NCBI GenBank assembly: GCA_031291475.1
Contig: JARLIY010000076.1
Coordinates: 48,708 to 112,707 of the forward strand
Origin: Xanthobacteraceae bacterium
GTDB taxonomy: Bacteria > Pseudomonadota > Alphaproteobacteria > Rhizobiales > Xanthobacteraceae
Direction of reading: 5' to 3'
DNA length: 64,000 nt
Shown here: one piece after another, positions 47,038 through 56,680 of the stretch
Layout: the number at the start of each line of letters is the position of its first letter
How positions within the stretch are numbered: the stretch's first letter is position 1
Made by a program: the position numbers and the translations under genes
Notes under the pieces: generated by a model
What the model saw: the letters and a program-made list of their open reading frames with translations, nothing else
Databases searched by the model: none
Told to the model about the DNA's origin: nothing

Positions 47038-47883
47038 GTGATCCCACGCCACGGCATGATGTTCACCCGGCTCGCGGTCGTGCTGTGCGCGCTTTTCTCA
47101 GATGCGGCGGTAAGTCTCGCCGCCGCGCAGGAAAAGCTCGACGCCGCCTACACGGCAACGCTGCTTGGCCTTCCGCTCGGCGAAATCTCCTGGAAGGTCG
47201 AACTTGGCGCCAAGCAATATACGGCGGTGGCGAGCGGAGGGCTCGGCGGCTTGCTGCGGATTTTTTCCGACGGGCACGGCGACGTCGCGGCTCACGGGAC
47301 TTTTTCCGCGGGACGGCCGGTTGCCGCCAATTTTGCGCTTAAGGTCATCGCCGGGAAATGGACCGACGAGGTACGCATCATATTCAAAGGCGGCAAGGCC
47401 CAGGAATATGTCGCCACTCCGCCGCCAAAACCGAATCCGAACCAGGTGCCCATCACCGACGCGGACCGCTTCGGTGTTGTCGATCCGATGACGGCGTTGC
47501 TCATTGCCATGCCGGGCGCCGGAGAGACCGCCCTGCCGGAAGCCTGCGATCAAAACATCGCGATATTCGACGGCCACACCCGCTACAATCTGCGGCTAGC
47601 GTTTAAGCGTGCGGAAAAGGTCAAGACGCCGATCGGCTATCAAGGACCGGCCATGGTTTGTTCGGTGCAGTTTTTCCCGGTGGCCGGCTACGATCCAAAA
47701 CACTTCCTGGTCACCTATCTGGCGGCACAGCCCGACATGGAAGTCTGGCTCGCACCCATTGCCGGCAGCCGGCTGATGGTGCCGTACCGCCTGTCGGTCC
47801 CCACCCCCTTCGGACTCGGAATTCTGCAAGCGACGAAGTTCGAGTCGCTTTCCGCGCGATCACTCACGACCAACCTCAATTGA
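47038..47883 (+). CDS. DUF3108 domain protein, exported
   Basis: Protein of about 281 aa with a signal peptide (MMFTRLAVVLCALFSDAAVS...) and a DUF3108 domain: AAYTATLLGLPLGEISWKVE, a VVDPMTALLI motif, DGHTRYNLRLAF and YRLSVPTPFGLGILQAT at the end. It is common in alphaproteobacteria and thought to be periplasmic. The GTG at 47038 has AAGGAA upstream; ATG codons at 47056 and 47059 are alternatives. It follows the NlpC-like gene by 53 bases. Confidence 0.87.
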   Translation: MIPRHGMMFTRLAVVLCALFSDAAVSLAAAQEKLDAAYTATLLGLPLGEISWKVELGAKQYTAVASGGLGGLLRIFSDGHGDVAAHGTFSAGRPVAANFALKVIAGKWTDEVRIIFKGGKAQEYVATPPPKPNPNQVPITDADRFGVVDPMTALLIAMPGAGETALPEACDQNIAIFDGHTRYNLRLAFKRAEKVKTPIGYQGPAMVCSVQFFPVAGYDPKHFLVTYLAAQPDMEVWLAPIAGSRLMVPYRLSVPTPFGLGILQATKFESLSARSLTTNLN

Positions 47884-47884
47884 A

Positions 47885-47902
47885 AGCCGGCTTTTGCCGG
47901 CT
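47885..47902 (+). terminator. hairpin after the DUF3108 gene
   Basis: AGCCGGC-TTTT-GCCGGCT forms a 7-bp stem directly after the stop codon. There is no T tract, so termination strength is doubtful. Confidence 0.45.
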
Positions 47903-47990
47903 CATGCGAGCAGGCCGATAGCACATGCGGATTTCTTGTGCTTAATATTGCCGGCCGGCCGGTACTGTAGAAGTGATGGAGCGTGCGAGT

Positions 47991-50063
47991 ATGAGCGGCA
48001 GTGCGACGCTGCGGATCGGCATCGATACCGGCGGCACGTTCACCGATATCGTCTGCGTCGATGACCGTTCCGGCGCCATGCGCGTGACCAAGGTTTCGTC
48101 GACGCCGTCCAATCCCGCCGTGGCGCTGGTTCGCGGCGTTCACGCCATCCTCGGCGAATGGGGCGCAAGCGTCGACGATCTCGGCGTGCTGGCGCACGGC
48201 ACCACGGTCGCGACCAATGCGCTGCTGCAGGGCGGGATCGAAGGCCTCGGCCTGATCGTCACCTCGGGCTTCCGCCACATCCTCGAAATCGCCCGCCAGG
48301 CCGTGCCCGAGGGTTACGGCAATTCCTATTTCTGGGTGAAGCCGGAACGCATCGTGCCGCTGCGCCATGTGCGCGAAGTCGGCGGCCGGCTCAATTTCCT
48401 CGGCGAGGAGCTGCGTCCGCTCGACGAGGGCAGCGTGCGTGCTGCGGCGCGCTACTTCCGCGATGCCGGCATCGATGCCGTCGGCATCTGCCTCATCCAT
48501 TCCTACGCCAATCCGGCGCACGAGCGCCGCGCCGCGGACATCGTGCGCGAGGAATATCCCGCATGCACTCTGTCGCTCTCTTGCGACGTGCTGCCCGAAT
48601 ATCGCGAATACGAGCGGGCGGTGACGACTTTGGTGGACGCCTTCATCAAGCCGCATATGAGCCGCTATCTCGACCGCATCCGCGACGAGCTGGGGCCCGC
48701 GCTCAACAAAAAGCCGTTCCTGGTGATGCAGTCCTCGGGCGGCGTCGCGAGTCCCGATCAGGTGATGCGCAAGCCGATCACCACGGCGCTGTCCGGCCCC
48801 GCCGCCGGCGCGCTTGGCTCGGCGGTGATCGCCGACATCGCCGGCTTTCCCGATCTGGTGACGCTCGACGGCGGCGGCACCTCGACCGATCTCTGCCTGA
48901 TCGAAGCCGCCAAGCCGAAAATCACCAATGGCGGCCGCGTCGGCCAATTCCCGGTGCGCATTCCGATGCTCGACGTGCGCACCATCGGCACCGGCGGCGG
49001 CTCGATCGCCTGGCTTTCGCGCGAAGGCAAACTGAAAGTCGGGCCGCGCAGCGCCGGCGCCGTGCCGGGGCCGATGTGCTACCCGAACGGCGGCAACGAG
49101 CCGACGCTGACCGATGCCAATCTCGTCCTCGGCCGCATCCCGCCGGCGCTGATCGGCGGTGGCATCCGCCTCGACCTCGAGCGCGCGCGCGAGGGATTGA
49201 GGGCGCTGGCCGCGCGGCTTCCGGGGAAACTTTCCGCCGAGCAATTGGCCGCAGGCATCGTCGAGATCGCCAACTGGGACGACGCCAACGCCATCCGCCA
49301 GCTGACCGTCCAGCGCGGCATCGATCCGGCCGGCTTTGCGCTTCTTGCCTTCGGCGGCTCCGGGCCGGCGCAGTCGCCCGCGGTGATGCAATTGATGGGC
49401 ATGAAGACCTGCATCGTGCCGCCCAATCCGGGCAACCTCTCCGCCTTCGGGCTGTTGGCCGTCGACTGGCGGACCGACCACATGGTCACCAGGGTCATGC
49501 ACGAAGAGGCGATCGATTTGCCGGCCATCGCCGCCATCTATGCGTCGCTGGAAAAAGACGCCGCCGCGGCGCTGGAGAAAGACGGCATCGCGCCGTCGAA
49601 GATCGCGCTCGTGCGCGAAGCTGACGTGCGTTACGCCGGCCAGTCGATGGAAGTGCGCGTGCCGGCGCCGTCGGGCGCGGTCGGCGCGTCATTCATCGCC
49701 GGCCTCACCGATGCGTTCCACGCCGCGCATCGCAAGACCTTCGGCTACAATTACGCCGGGGCGCAGAAAGTGGAGCTGGTGAATTTCTGCGTCTCCGCTT
49801 TCGGCATGATCGATCGCCCGAATATTCCCGCGCTGAAAAAATCGGGCGTGGCGCCGAAGCAGACGAGCCGGCCGGTTTATTTCGACGGCCAATTCCGCGA
49901 TACGCCGGTTTTCGAGCGCCCTTCCCTCGACCCCGGCTTCACTTTCGAAGGCCCGGCCATCGTCGAGGAGTTCGGCTCGACCACCGTGATCATGCCCGGC
50001 CAGCATCTGACCGTCGACCCGCATGGCATCCTCATCATCAAAGCCGCGGGGGCCGGGCGATGA
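47991..50063 (+). CDS. hydantoinase/oxoprolinase subunit A (HyuA)
   Basis: ATP-dependent amidohydrolase alpha subunit, 690 aa. The actin-fold ATPase starts GIDTGGTFTDIVCVD. HGTTVATNALLQ, SSGGVASPDQ, LSGPAAGALG and LDGGGTSTDLCLIE are family motifs. With HyuB it opens five-membered cyclic amides such as N-methylhydantoin, hydantoins or 5-oxoproline using ATP. The ATG at 47991 follows GGAG. The subunit B gene overlaps by four bases (ATGA), and a ring-opening amidohydrolase and amidase follow on the same strand. Confidence 0.94.
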   Translation: MSGSATLRIGIDTGGTFTDIVCVDDRSGAMRVTKVSSTPSNPAVALVRGVHAILGEWGASVDDLGVLAHGTTVATNALLQGGIEGLGLIVTSGFRHILEIARQAVPEGYGNSYFWVKPERIVPLRHVREVGGRLNFLGEELRPLDEGSVRAAARYFRDAGIDAVGICLIHSYANPAHERRAADIVREEYPACTLSLSCDVLPEYREYERAVTTLVDAFIKPHMSRYLDRIRDELGPALNKKPFLVMQSSGGVASPDQVMRKPITTALSGPAAGALGSAVIADIAGFPDLVTLDGGGTSTDLCLIEAAKPKITNGGRVGQFPVRIPMLDVRTIGTGGGSIAWLSREGKLKVGPRSAGAVPGPMCYPNGGNEPTLTDANLVLGRIPPALIGGGIRLDLERAREGLRALAARLPGKLSAEQLAAGIVEIANWDDANAIRQLTVQRGIDPAGFALLAFGGSGPAQSPAVMQLMGMKTCIVPPNPGNLSAFGLLAVDWRTDHMVTRVMHEEAIDLPAIAAIYASLEKDAAAALEKDGIAPSKIALVREADVRYAGQSMEVRVPAPSGAVGASFIAGLTDAFHAAHRKTFGYNYAGAQKVELVNFCVSAFGMIDRPNIPALKKSGVAPKQTSRPVYFDGQFRDTPVFERPSLDPGFTFEGPAIVEEFGSTTVIMPGQHLTVDPHGILIIKAAGAGR

Positions 50064-51955
50064 TGAACGTGCATGCCAAGGAATGGCCGTGGCCGACCGC
50101 GCCGGATCTGCCCAGGCGTGAGGTCGATCCGATCGTGCTGCAAATCGTCGAGGGCACGCTCAATTCGATCGAGGCAGAGATCGAATACGCCATCGAGCGC
50201 ACCGCGCGCTCGCCGATGATCCGCGAAGCCCACGATTATCGCGTCGGCTTGTTCGACCGCTATTGCCGCAAGCTCACCGGCCGCTCCTACTCGGCGATGC
50301 CGAATGCAGTGGTGCGCGATTTCCCGCCTGCGACGATGAAGCCCGGCGACGTGTTCCTGATGAACGACACCTATCTCACCGAGGGCTCGATCGGCCACCT
50401 GCCCGATTTGTGCTCGACCGTGCCGGTGTTCCATCAGGGCGAAGTCGTCGCCTACATCCAGGCCTTCGGCCATCACGACGACATCGGCGGCCGCGTGCCC
50501 GGCTCGATGCCCGGCACCGCGACGACGGTGTTCGAGGAAGGCCTCGCCGTGCCGCCGGTCAAATTCTACGACCAGGGCGTGCGCAACGAGGCGGTGTTCG
50601 CCATCGTCAAGCGCAACACCCGCGTGCCGGAGACTTTGGCAGCCGATCTCGACAGCGAGGTGCAGGCTTGCCTGATGGGCGCGCGGCGCATGGCCGAATT
50701 GTTCGAGCGCTTCGGCCGCGAGACGGTCGAAGGCTGCTTCCAGGCCATCCTCGACACCTGCCGCGATATTTTCCGCCGCGAATTGCTGCCGAAGATCGCC
50801 GACGGCGAATACCGCTGGGAAGATTATGTCGAGCATGACGGCGTCACCGATCCGAAGCTGCACAAACTCGCGCTCACGCTGATCAAGAAGGGCGACCGCC
50901 TCACGCTCGATTTCACCGGTACCGATCCGCAATCGACCGGGCCGATCAACTGGCCGGCGGATTATGCCGGCGGCGCCTTCCTGATCAAATGGATCGCGCC
51001 GATCCTGCGCAATCTCGCCGACACGCCCGAGCGCGCTGCCGAAATCCACGTCAACGAAGGCGTCTGCGAAGTTTTCGATATCGTGTTTCCGCCCAAGGGC
51101 ACGCTGATCACGCCGGAATGGCCGGCGGCAACCAATGCGCGCTCGTTCGTGCTGCTGCGCTGTCTCGGGCTGCTCGCCGGCGTGGTGGCGCAGGCCGCGA
51201 AAGGCCGCATGCCGGCGGACCAGGAGACCATCCGCTACACCGGCTTCTACGGCACCGACAAGAACGGCAAGCTGTTCCTCTCGCGCGAAGTGCTGGGCGG
51301 TGGCTCCGGCGGCCGCTATTACGCCGACGGCAGTGACGCCATCCACATCGTGCCCGATTCGCGCAACCAGCCGGCCGAATTCACCGAGACGCGGTTCCCG
51401 CTCCTGGTCGAGAAGCTCGCCTTGCGCACCGATTCCGGCGGCGCCGGCAAGCGCCGCGGCGGGCTCGGCTACGACAAGCATTACCGCGCGCTGATCGATT
51501 GCCGCACCATCGTCACCGCCGACCGCGTGCGGCTCGGCTGTTACGGCCTCGCCGGCGGCAAAGCCGGCACGCCGTTCTGCGTCACTATCGACGCCGAAGG
51601 CACGCCGCGCGACCTCGGCGGCCTGGTCGACGGCGAGCCGGTGTGCGCCGGCGAGATCGTCCGCGTCGTCACCACCGGCGGCGGCGGCTGGGGCGATCCG
51701 CTCGATCGCGAGCCAGAATGGGTGGCGCGCGACGTGATCGACGGCAAGGTCTCGCTTGCAGCGGCGCGCAATGACTACGGCGTGGTGCTCAAGCCGGACG
51801 GCGCGGGCTCGTTCGGCATCGACGAAAAAGCAACTACGGATTTGCGCGCCAGACTCAAGGCCGAGCGAACGAGCGAGCCGCCGATGATCGACCGCGGCTC
51901 GGGCTTTGAAAAAATGCTCCGCGGCGAGGTCAAGCCGTGGACGCGCACGGCTTGA
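50060..51955 (+). CDS. hydantoinase/oxoprolinase subunit B (HyuB)
   Basis: Partner subunit, 631 aa, with EVDPIVLQIVEGTLNSIEAE at the start, FPPATMKPGDVFLMNDTYL, EYRWEDYVEHDG and a C-terminal GGGGWGDPLDREPE, all diagnostic. It forms a complex with subunit A in the cytoplasm. The start overlaps the hyuA stop, so synthesis is coupled. Its stop is 31 bases before the ring-opening amidohydrolase. Confidence 0.94.
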   Translation: MMNVHAKEWPWPTAPDLPRREVDPIVLQIVEGTLNSIEAEIEYAIERTARSPMIREAHDYRVGLFDRYCRKLTGRSYSAMPNAVVRDFPPATMKPGDVFLMNDTYLTEGSIGHLPDLCSTVPVFHQGEVVAYIQAFGHHDDIGGRVPGSMPGTATTVFEEGLAVPPVKFYDQGVRNEAVFAIVKRNTRVPETLAADLDSEVQACLMGARRMAELFERFGRETVEGCFQAILDTCRDIFRRELLPKIADGEYRWEDYVEHDGVTDPKLHKLALTLIKKGDRLTLDFTGTDPQSTGPINWPADYAGGAFLIKWIAPILRNLADTPERAAEIHVNEGVCEVFDIVFPPKGTLITPEWPAATNARSFVLLRCLGLLAGVVAQAAKGRMPADQETIRYTGFYGTDKNGKLFLSREVLGGGSGGRYYADGSDAIHIVPDSRNQPAEFTETRFPLLVEKLALRTDSGGAGKRRGGLGYDKHYRALIDCRTIVTADRVRLGCYGLAGGKAGTPFCVTIDAEGTPRDLGGLVDGEPVCAGEIVRVVTTGGGGWGDPLDREPEWVARDVIDGKVSLAAARNDYGVVLKPDGAGSFGIDEKATTDLRARLKAERTSEPPMIDRGSGFEKMLRGEVKPWTRTA

Positions 51956-51986
51956 AAAAATTATCCAGTAGCGAGGATCAAGCGTA

Positions 51987-53081
51987 ATGGCCATTGAAGT
52001 CGCCAAAGTCGAATTGAAGAACGTGCAGGACGCCTCCGGCATGGAGGCAGCGATCAAAAAGGGCCAGTTCGCGGCCGACGAAGTCATCGCCGTCATCGGC
52101 AAGACCGAAGGCAATGGCGGCGTCAACGATTTTACCCGCATCCTCGCCGATCAGGCGTTCCGCGCCGTGCTGAAGAAGCTCGGCAAGCGCTCGGACGCGG
52201 AGATTGCGAAAATTCCGATGGTCTGGTCCGGCGGCTGCGACGGCGTCATCACGCCGCACGCCACCGTGTTCGCGCGCAATGCCAAGACCGGCCCAGCGAG
52301 CAAATCCCGCCTCGTCATCGGCACCGCCATGAGCGCCGAGATTTTTCCCGAGGATATCGGCCGACCGGCCATGGTGGAGAAAGTCGCCGAAAGCGTGCGC
52401 GCGGCGATGCGCGACGCCGGCATCGACGATCCGGCCGACGTGCATTACGTGCAGACCAAGACGCCGCTGCTCACCGTCGACTCGGTGCTCGACGCGCATG
52501 CGCGCGGCAAGGAGGTCGCCTGCGAGGTGCACGATTCCATGGGCGTGTCGAATGGCACCACCGGGCTCGGCATCGCCGTCGGCCTGCACGAGATCAAGAT
52601 GCCGAAGGCCGAGGACATCTGCCGCAACCTCGATCTCTATTCGTCGGTCGCCTCCTGCTCGTCCGGCGTGGAGCTGACGCAGGCGCAGATCGTGCTCCTC
52701 GGCAACAAGGCCGGCGCCGGCGGCCGCTATCGCATCGGCCATTCGGTGATGAAGGACGCGCTCGACATCGACGGCATTTACCAGTCGATCCGCAATGCCG
52801 GCCTCGAACTGCCCGCGCGTCCGCGCGCCGAAGACCTCAAGGGGCGTTTGGTCAACTGCTTCATGAAATGCGAGGCGGATCGCACCGGCAAATTGCGCGG
52901 CCGGCGCCAGATCATGCTCGACGATTCCGACGTGCCGTGGCATCGCCACGCCAAGGCTGCGGTCGGCGGCCTCGCCGCGGCGGCGATCGGCGATCCCGCG
53001 GTGTTCGTGTCGGTCGACGCCATGCATCAGGGCCCGCCGGGCGGCGGACCGTGCATCGCCATCATCGACGCGGGAGAGTAA
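51987..53081 (+). CDS. ring-opening amidohydrolase (cyanuric acid hydrolase/barbiturase family)
   Basis: Member (364 aa) of the rare AtzD/barbiturase family, whose three similar domains surround an active site of Ser-Lys dyads. The three Ser motifs are visible: [29 protein letters not shown] and [32 protein letters not shown] carries the first Lys. Known members hydrolyse cyanuric acid or barbiturate, both cyclic imides. I cannot decide between these from sequence. It lies three bases before an amidase gene and behind hyuAB, so product breakdown is probably shared. Confidence 0.93.
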   Translation: MAIEVAKVELKNVQDASGMEAAIKKGQFAADEVIAVIGKTEGNGGVNDFTRILADQAFRAVLKKLGKRSDAEIAKIPMVWSGGCDGVITPHATVFARNAKTGPASKSRLVIGTAMSAEIFPEDIGRPAMVEKVAESVRAAMRDAGIDDPADVHYVQTKTPLLTVDSVLDAHARGKEVACEVHDSMGVSNGTTGLGIAVGLHEIKMPKAEDICRNLDLYSSVASCSSGVELTQAQIVLLGNKAGAGGRYRIGHSVMKDALDIDGIYQSIRNAGLELPARPRAEDLKGRLVNCFMKCEADRTGKLRGRRQIMLDDSDVPWHRHAKAAVGGLAAAAIGDPAVFVSVDAMHQGPPGGGPCIAIIDAGE

Positions 53082-53084
53082 TCC

Positions 53085-54542
53085 ATGGCTCCGGCACCCT
53101 CCGCACCCGATGTGAAGGAACGCGCCACGTTCGACACGTCGCTCACGCGCAAATCGGCGCGCGAATTGGCGCGTCTGATCCGCACGCGCGCAGTCAGTCC
53201 AGTCGAGGTGCTCGACGCCTATCTCGCCGTGATCACGGCGCTCAACCCCAAGCTCAACGCCATCGTCACGCTCGCCGCCGAGCAGGCGCGCGACATTGCG
53301 CGGCGCGCCGAGGCCGCCGTGATGAAGGGCGAGACGCTCGGCCCGCTGCACGGCCTGCCGATCGGGGTCAAGGACGCGACGCCGACCGCCGGCATCCGCA
53401 CCACCTACGGCTCGTCGCTGTTCAAGGATTATGTGCCGACCGAGGACGCCGAAGCCGTGCGGCGCCTGAAGGCCGCCGGCGCCATCGTGCTTGCCAAGAC
53501 CAACACGCCGGAATTCGCCTGCGGCGCCAATACCACCAACGTGCTGTTCGGTTCGACCCGCAATCCGTGGAACCCGGCGCTCAGCCCGGCGGGTTCGTCG
53601 GGCGGCTCGGCCGCCGCCGTCGCCGCCGGCTTACTGCCGATCGCCCACGGCACCGATTTCGGCTGCTCGATCCGCATACCGGCCGCGTTCTGCGGCATCG
53701 TCGGCATCCGCCCGACGCCGGGATTGACGCCGAGCCATCCGCTGCATCTGCCGTGGGACCCCGGGCAGGTCCCCGGTCCGCTGGCGCGCGATGCAGAAGA
53801 CGCGGCGCTTTATCTCGACGCCAGCGTCGGCTTTTCGCGCATCTCGCCGATTTCGGTGGCGCCGCCGTGGCAGAGCGCGCTCGCCGAGCTCCAGCGCAGC
53901 GACGACATCAAGGGGCTGCGCATCGCTTACGTCTCCGACATCGCCGGCATCGGCGTCGAAGCCGAGATCGACACGATCTGCCGTGACGCGGCGGCGGCGC
54001 TGGGCAAGCTCGGCGCGGAGGTCGAGCGGATCGAATTCGACGCCAGCGGCGGCCGCGCGCCGTATCAGACCTGGCGCGGCTTCTGGATGGTCGCGCAGCA
54101 ATTCGAGCGCCTCAAGCAGATCGAGCAATTCGGCAAGAATCTGCGCGGCAACGTCGAAGCCGGGCTGAAGCTCAATGCGCTCGACTTTGCCGCAGCCGAG
54201 CTCAAACGCGCGGAGATGTTCCATCGCTTCCGCAAGCTGTTCGAACGCTTCGACGTTCTGCTCACGCCGGCGGCGCCGGTGCCGCCCTACCCGATCGAGA
54301 TGAATTTCCCCGACCAGATCAACGGCAAGAAATTCGAGAATTACATCGACTGGATCGCGCCGGCTTATCTGATCACTCTGGTCACCCTGCCGGCCGCGAC
54401 CGCGCCCGCCGGGCTGTCGAAGGCCGGGTTGCCGGTCGGCATGCAGATCGTGGCGCCGCGCTTCGATGAGCCGCTGATCCTAAACGTGGCGCGCACAATC
54501 CACCGGGCAAGTGGAGTCGGTGCGCCGCCGATGGCGAACTGA
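53085..54542 (+). CDS. amidase-signature family enzyme
   Basis: Amidase of 485 aa with a Ser-cisSer-Lys triad: Lys96 (PIGVKDATPT), the cis-Ser in AGSSGGSAAA near 172 and the nucleophile Ser195 in DFGCSIRIPAAF. The residue before the nucleophile is Cys rather than the usual Gly. AtzE, AtzF and possibly ureidomalonase-type enzymes belong to this superfamily, so this protein could process the linear product of the ring-opening enzyme encoded three bases upstream. An AtzG-like small partner is not present. Confidence 0.92.
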   Translation: MAPAPSAPDVKERATFDTSLTRKSARELARLIRTRAVSPVEVLDAYLAVITALNPKLNAIVTLAAEQARDIARRAEAAVMKGETLGPLHGLPIGVKDATPTAGIRTTYGSSLFKDYVPTEDAEAVRRLKAAGAIVLAKTNTPEFACGANTTNVLFGSTRNPWNPALSPAGSSGGSAAAVAAGLLPIAHGTDFGCSIRIPAAFCGIVGIRPTPGLTPSHPLHLPWDPGQVPGPLARDAEDAALYLDASVGFSRISPISVAPPWQSALAELQRSDDIKGLRIAYVSDIAGIGVEAEIDTICRDAAAALGKLGAEVERIEFDASGGRAPYQTWRGFWMVAQQFERLKQIEQFGKNLRGNVEAGLKLNALDFAAAELKRAEMFHRFRKLFERFDVLLTPAAPVPPYPIEMNFPDQINGKKFENYIDWIAPAYLITLVTLPAATAPAGLSKAGLPVGMQIVAPRFDEPLILNVARTIHRASGVGAPPMAN

Positions 54543-54613
54543 AGAGACCTTCTCTTTCGCGGGAACGGGCAGTGGGGCACGCCGCTTGCATCGGTTTTTC
54601 ACGACGGTTCAAG

Positions 54614-55972
54614 ATGGCGAATGACCAAAAATCAGCGCTCTGGATCAAAGACCCGCTGGCCATCTTCGCCGATGGCGCCGAACGCGGCATCGTCATCGAA
54701 AATGGCCGCATCGCCGAGCTCATCCCGGCTGGGCGCAGCCCCACGACGCCGAACGTAAAATCCTTCGACGCCGGCGAGCACGTGGTGCTGCCGGGCCTGA
54801 TCAACACCCATCATCACTTCTACCAGACGCTGACGCGGGCCGTTCCCGCGGCGCTCGACCGTGAATTATTTCCCTGGCTGGGGGCGCTCTATCCGATCTG
54901 GGCGCGGCTGACGCCGGAGGCGCTTGATCTGGCAATGACATTGGCGATGGCCGAGCTGATGCTGTCCGGCTGCACCACCACGACCGATCACCATTACGTC
55001 TTCCCCGCCGGCGCCGAAGACGGCATCGACATCGAGGTCGCGGCGGCGCGGCGGCTCGGCTTGCGCGTGCTGTTGACCCGCGGCTCGATGAATCTTTCGC
55101 AGCGCGACGGCGGGCTGCCGCCGGACTCCGTGGTGCAGGACGAAGATACTATCCTCGCCGATTCAGAGCGCGTGGTGGCGCGCTATCACGAGACCGGGCC
55201 GGACGCGATGGTGCAGATCGCGCTGGCGCCCTGCTCGCCGTTTTCGGTCACCACCTCGCTGATGCGCGCGACCGCCGATCTGGCGAAACGGCTCGATGTG
55301 CGCCTCCACACCCATCTTGCCGAAACCGAGGACGAGAACCGCTTTTGCCAGGAACTCTACAAATGCCGGCCGCTCGATTATCTGGAGGATTGCGGCTGGC
55401 TCAACGCGCGGACCTGGCTGGCGCACGGCATTCATTTTACGGCTGAGGAGATCAAGCGGCTCGCTCGCGCCGGCACGACGATCGCGCATTGCGCGTGCAG
55501 CAATCAGACGCTCGCCTCGGGGACCTGCCCGGTCTGCGCCATGGAGGAGGCCGGCATGCAGATCGGCCTCGGCGTCGACGGCTCGGCCTCCAACGATGCC
55601 TCGAATTTGATGCAGGAGGTGCGCGCCGCCTTCCTCCTCCAGCGCAGCCGCTACGGCGTCGGCAAGGTCAGCCACCGCGATGCGCTGCGCTGGGCGACCA
55701 AGGGCTCCGCGGCTTGCGTCGGGCGAACCGACATCGGCGAGATCGCCGCCGGCGCGCAGGCCGATTTCGCGCTGTTCAAGCTCGACGAACTGCGTTTTTC
55801 CGGCAGCGGCGATCGGCTGGCCGCGCTGGTGCTGTGCGGCGCGCATCGCGCCGACCGGGTGATGGTCGGCGGTCGCTGGATTGTGGAAAACGGCCAAATC
55901 CCCGGACTTGACCTCGCCGCGCTGATGCGGCGGCATTCGGCGGCGGCCCGCAAGCTGCAACCTCCCCGCTGA
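54614..55972 (+). CDS. 8-oxoguanine deaminase (amidohydrolase superfamily)
   Basis: Zn amidohydrolase of 452 aa. Metal-site motifs: NTHHHFYQTL, LHTHLAETEDE, LAHGIHFT and GVDGSASND. CACSNQTLASGTCPVCAMEE is characteristic of the 8-oxoguanine deaminase branch known from Pseudomonas, rather than of guanine or triazine deaminases. It would convert 8-oxoguanine directly to urate and ammonia, feeding PuuD. An isocytosine-type substrate is possible. The ATG at 54614 is chosen because the family normally starts there. It follows the amidase by 71 bases. Confidence 0.88.
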   Translation: MANDQKSALWIKDPLAIFADGAERGIVIENGRIAELIPAGRSPTTPNVKSFDAGEHVVLPGLINTHHHFYQTLTRAVPAALDRELFPWLGALYPIWARLTPEALDLAMTLAMAELMLSGCTTTTDHHYVFPAGAEDGIDIEVAAARRLGLRVLLTRGSMNLSQRDGGLPPDSVVQDEDTILADSERVVARYHETGPDAMVQIALAPCSPFSVTTSLMRATADLAKRLDVRLHTHLAETEDENRFCQELYKCRPLDYLEDCGWLNARTWLAHGIHFTAEEIKRLARAGTTIAHCACSNQTLASGTCPVCAMEEAGMQIGLGVDGSASNDASNLMQEVRAAFLLQRSRYGVGKVSHRDALRWATKGSAACVGRTDIGEIAAGAQADFALFKLDELRFSGSGDRLAALVLCGAHRADRVMVGGRWIVENGQIPGLDLAALMRRHSAAARKLQPPR

Positions 55973-56013
55973 GGTTCGCTCGCGCAACGCAACGAGGACG
56001 ACAGGAGACGATC

Positions 56014-56586
56014 ATGCGCCGTTATCTCGCCCTCGCGGCCGCGGCCATCGCGATCCAGCTGCTTTACCCGGTGGCGGGCGCGCGTGCGCAAGATGAGGAA
56101 ATCCCCTGCGACGCATTCGTCAGAAACGCCGACGGCTCGTGGAAGGCAACGCGAGCGACCTTTCTCGTCGGCCCCAATTTCAGCGTTCGCCCCGGCGGCG
56201 TGTTTCGGCCCGGCGAAACCTACAAGGGTTACAATTTGGCGGCGAAGCTCGACGAAGTGTGCGGCACTGCACCGCCGCCGGCCCCGGCGCCTGCAGCGGC
56301 GACGACGCCGACACCGACGCAGCAACCGCGCATCGCCTTGGCGCAATTCGCCGACGCCAACGGCAATCTCGATATCCAGCGCCTGAGCTGCGGCCACATT
56401 GCGGAAGCGTCCGCCGAAGAAGTCGAGTTGTTGCTCGCCTGGTATGGCGGCGCGGACAGCGGTCCCGGAAAACGGCACATCATCAATATGCCGCGGCTGC
56501 GCACCGCCGCCCACAGTACCGCCGATTACTGCAAGGCCAACCGCGACGTTGCGCTCGTCAAAGTGATGCAGCTTTTCCTCAAGTGA
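56014..56586 (+). CDS. secreted protein with HdeA-like C-terminal domain
   Basis: Exported protein of 190 aa. A signal peptide (YLALAAAAIAIQLLYPVAGARA) is followed by a small domain (IPCDAFVRNADGSW...) and a Pro/Ala/Thr linker near residues 88-108. The C-terminal domain (SCGHIAEASAEEVELLLAWY, DYCKANRDVALVKVMQLFL) has two Cys spaced as in the acid-stress chaperone HdeA/HdeB. The N-terminal extension is unusual for HdeA proteins. Its place between two purine deaminases is unexplained. Confidence 0.8.
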   Translation: MRRYLALAAAAIAIQLLYPVAGARAQDEEIPCDAFVRNADGSWKATRATFLVGPNFSVRPGGVFRPGETYKGYNLAAKLDEVCGTAPPPAPAPAAATTPTPTQQPRIALAQFADANGNLDIQRLSCGHIAEASAEEVELLLAWYGGADSGPGKRHIINMPRLRTAAHSTADYCKANRDVALVKVMQLFLK

Positions 56587-56680
56587 GGCGACGAACGATG
56601 CCGGAGACACTGTAAAATGTTTCGCGATTAGCTCCCTCCCCCTTGTGGGGGAGGGGAACAGTCTGAGGCAGGAGGTAGTC

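Noticed and set aside
49877..52141. Very long minus-strand open frame (754 codons) antisense to hyuB
   Set aside because: It is an Arg/His/Asp-rich shadow of the high-GC hyuB and hyuA genes, which have clear family motifs on the other strand.
51987..54542. Assignment of the ring-opening amidohydrolase and amidase as AtzD and AtzE
   Set aside because: The family fits, but barbiturase cannot be excluded, AtzG is missing and no triazine gene is present. A specific name would overstate the evidence.
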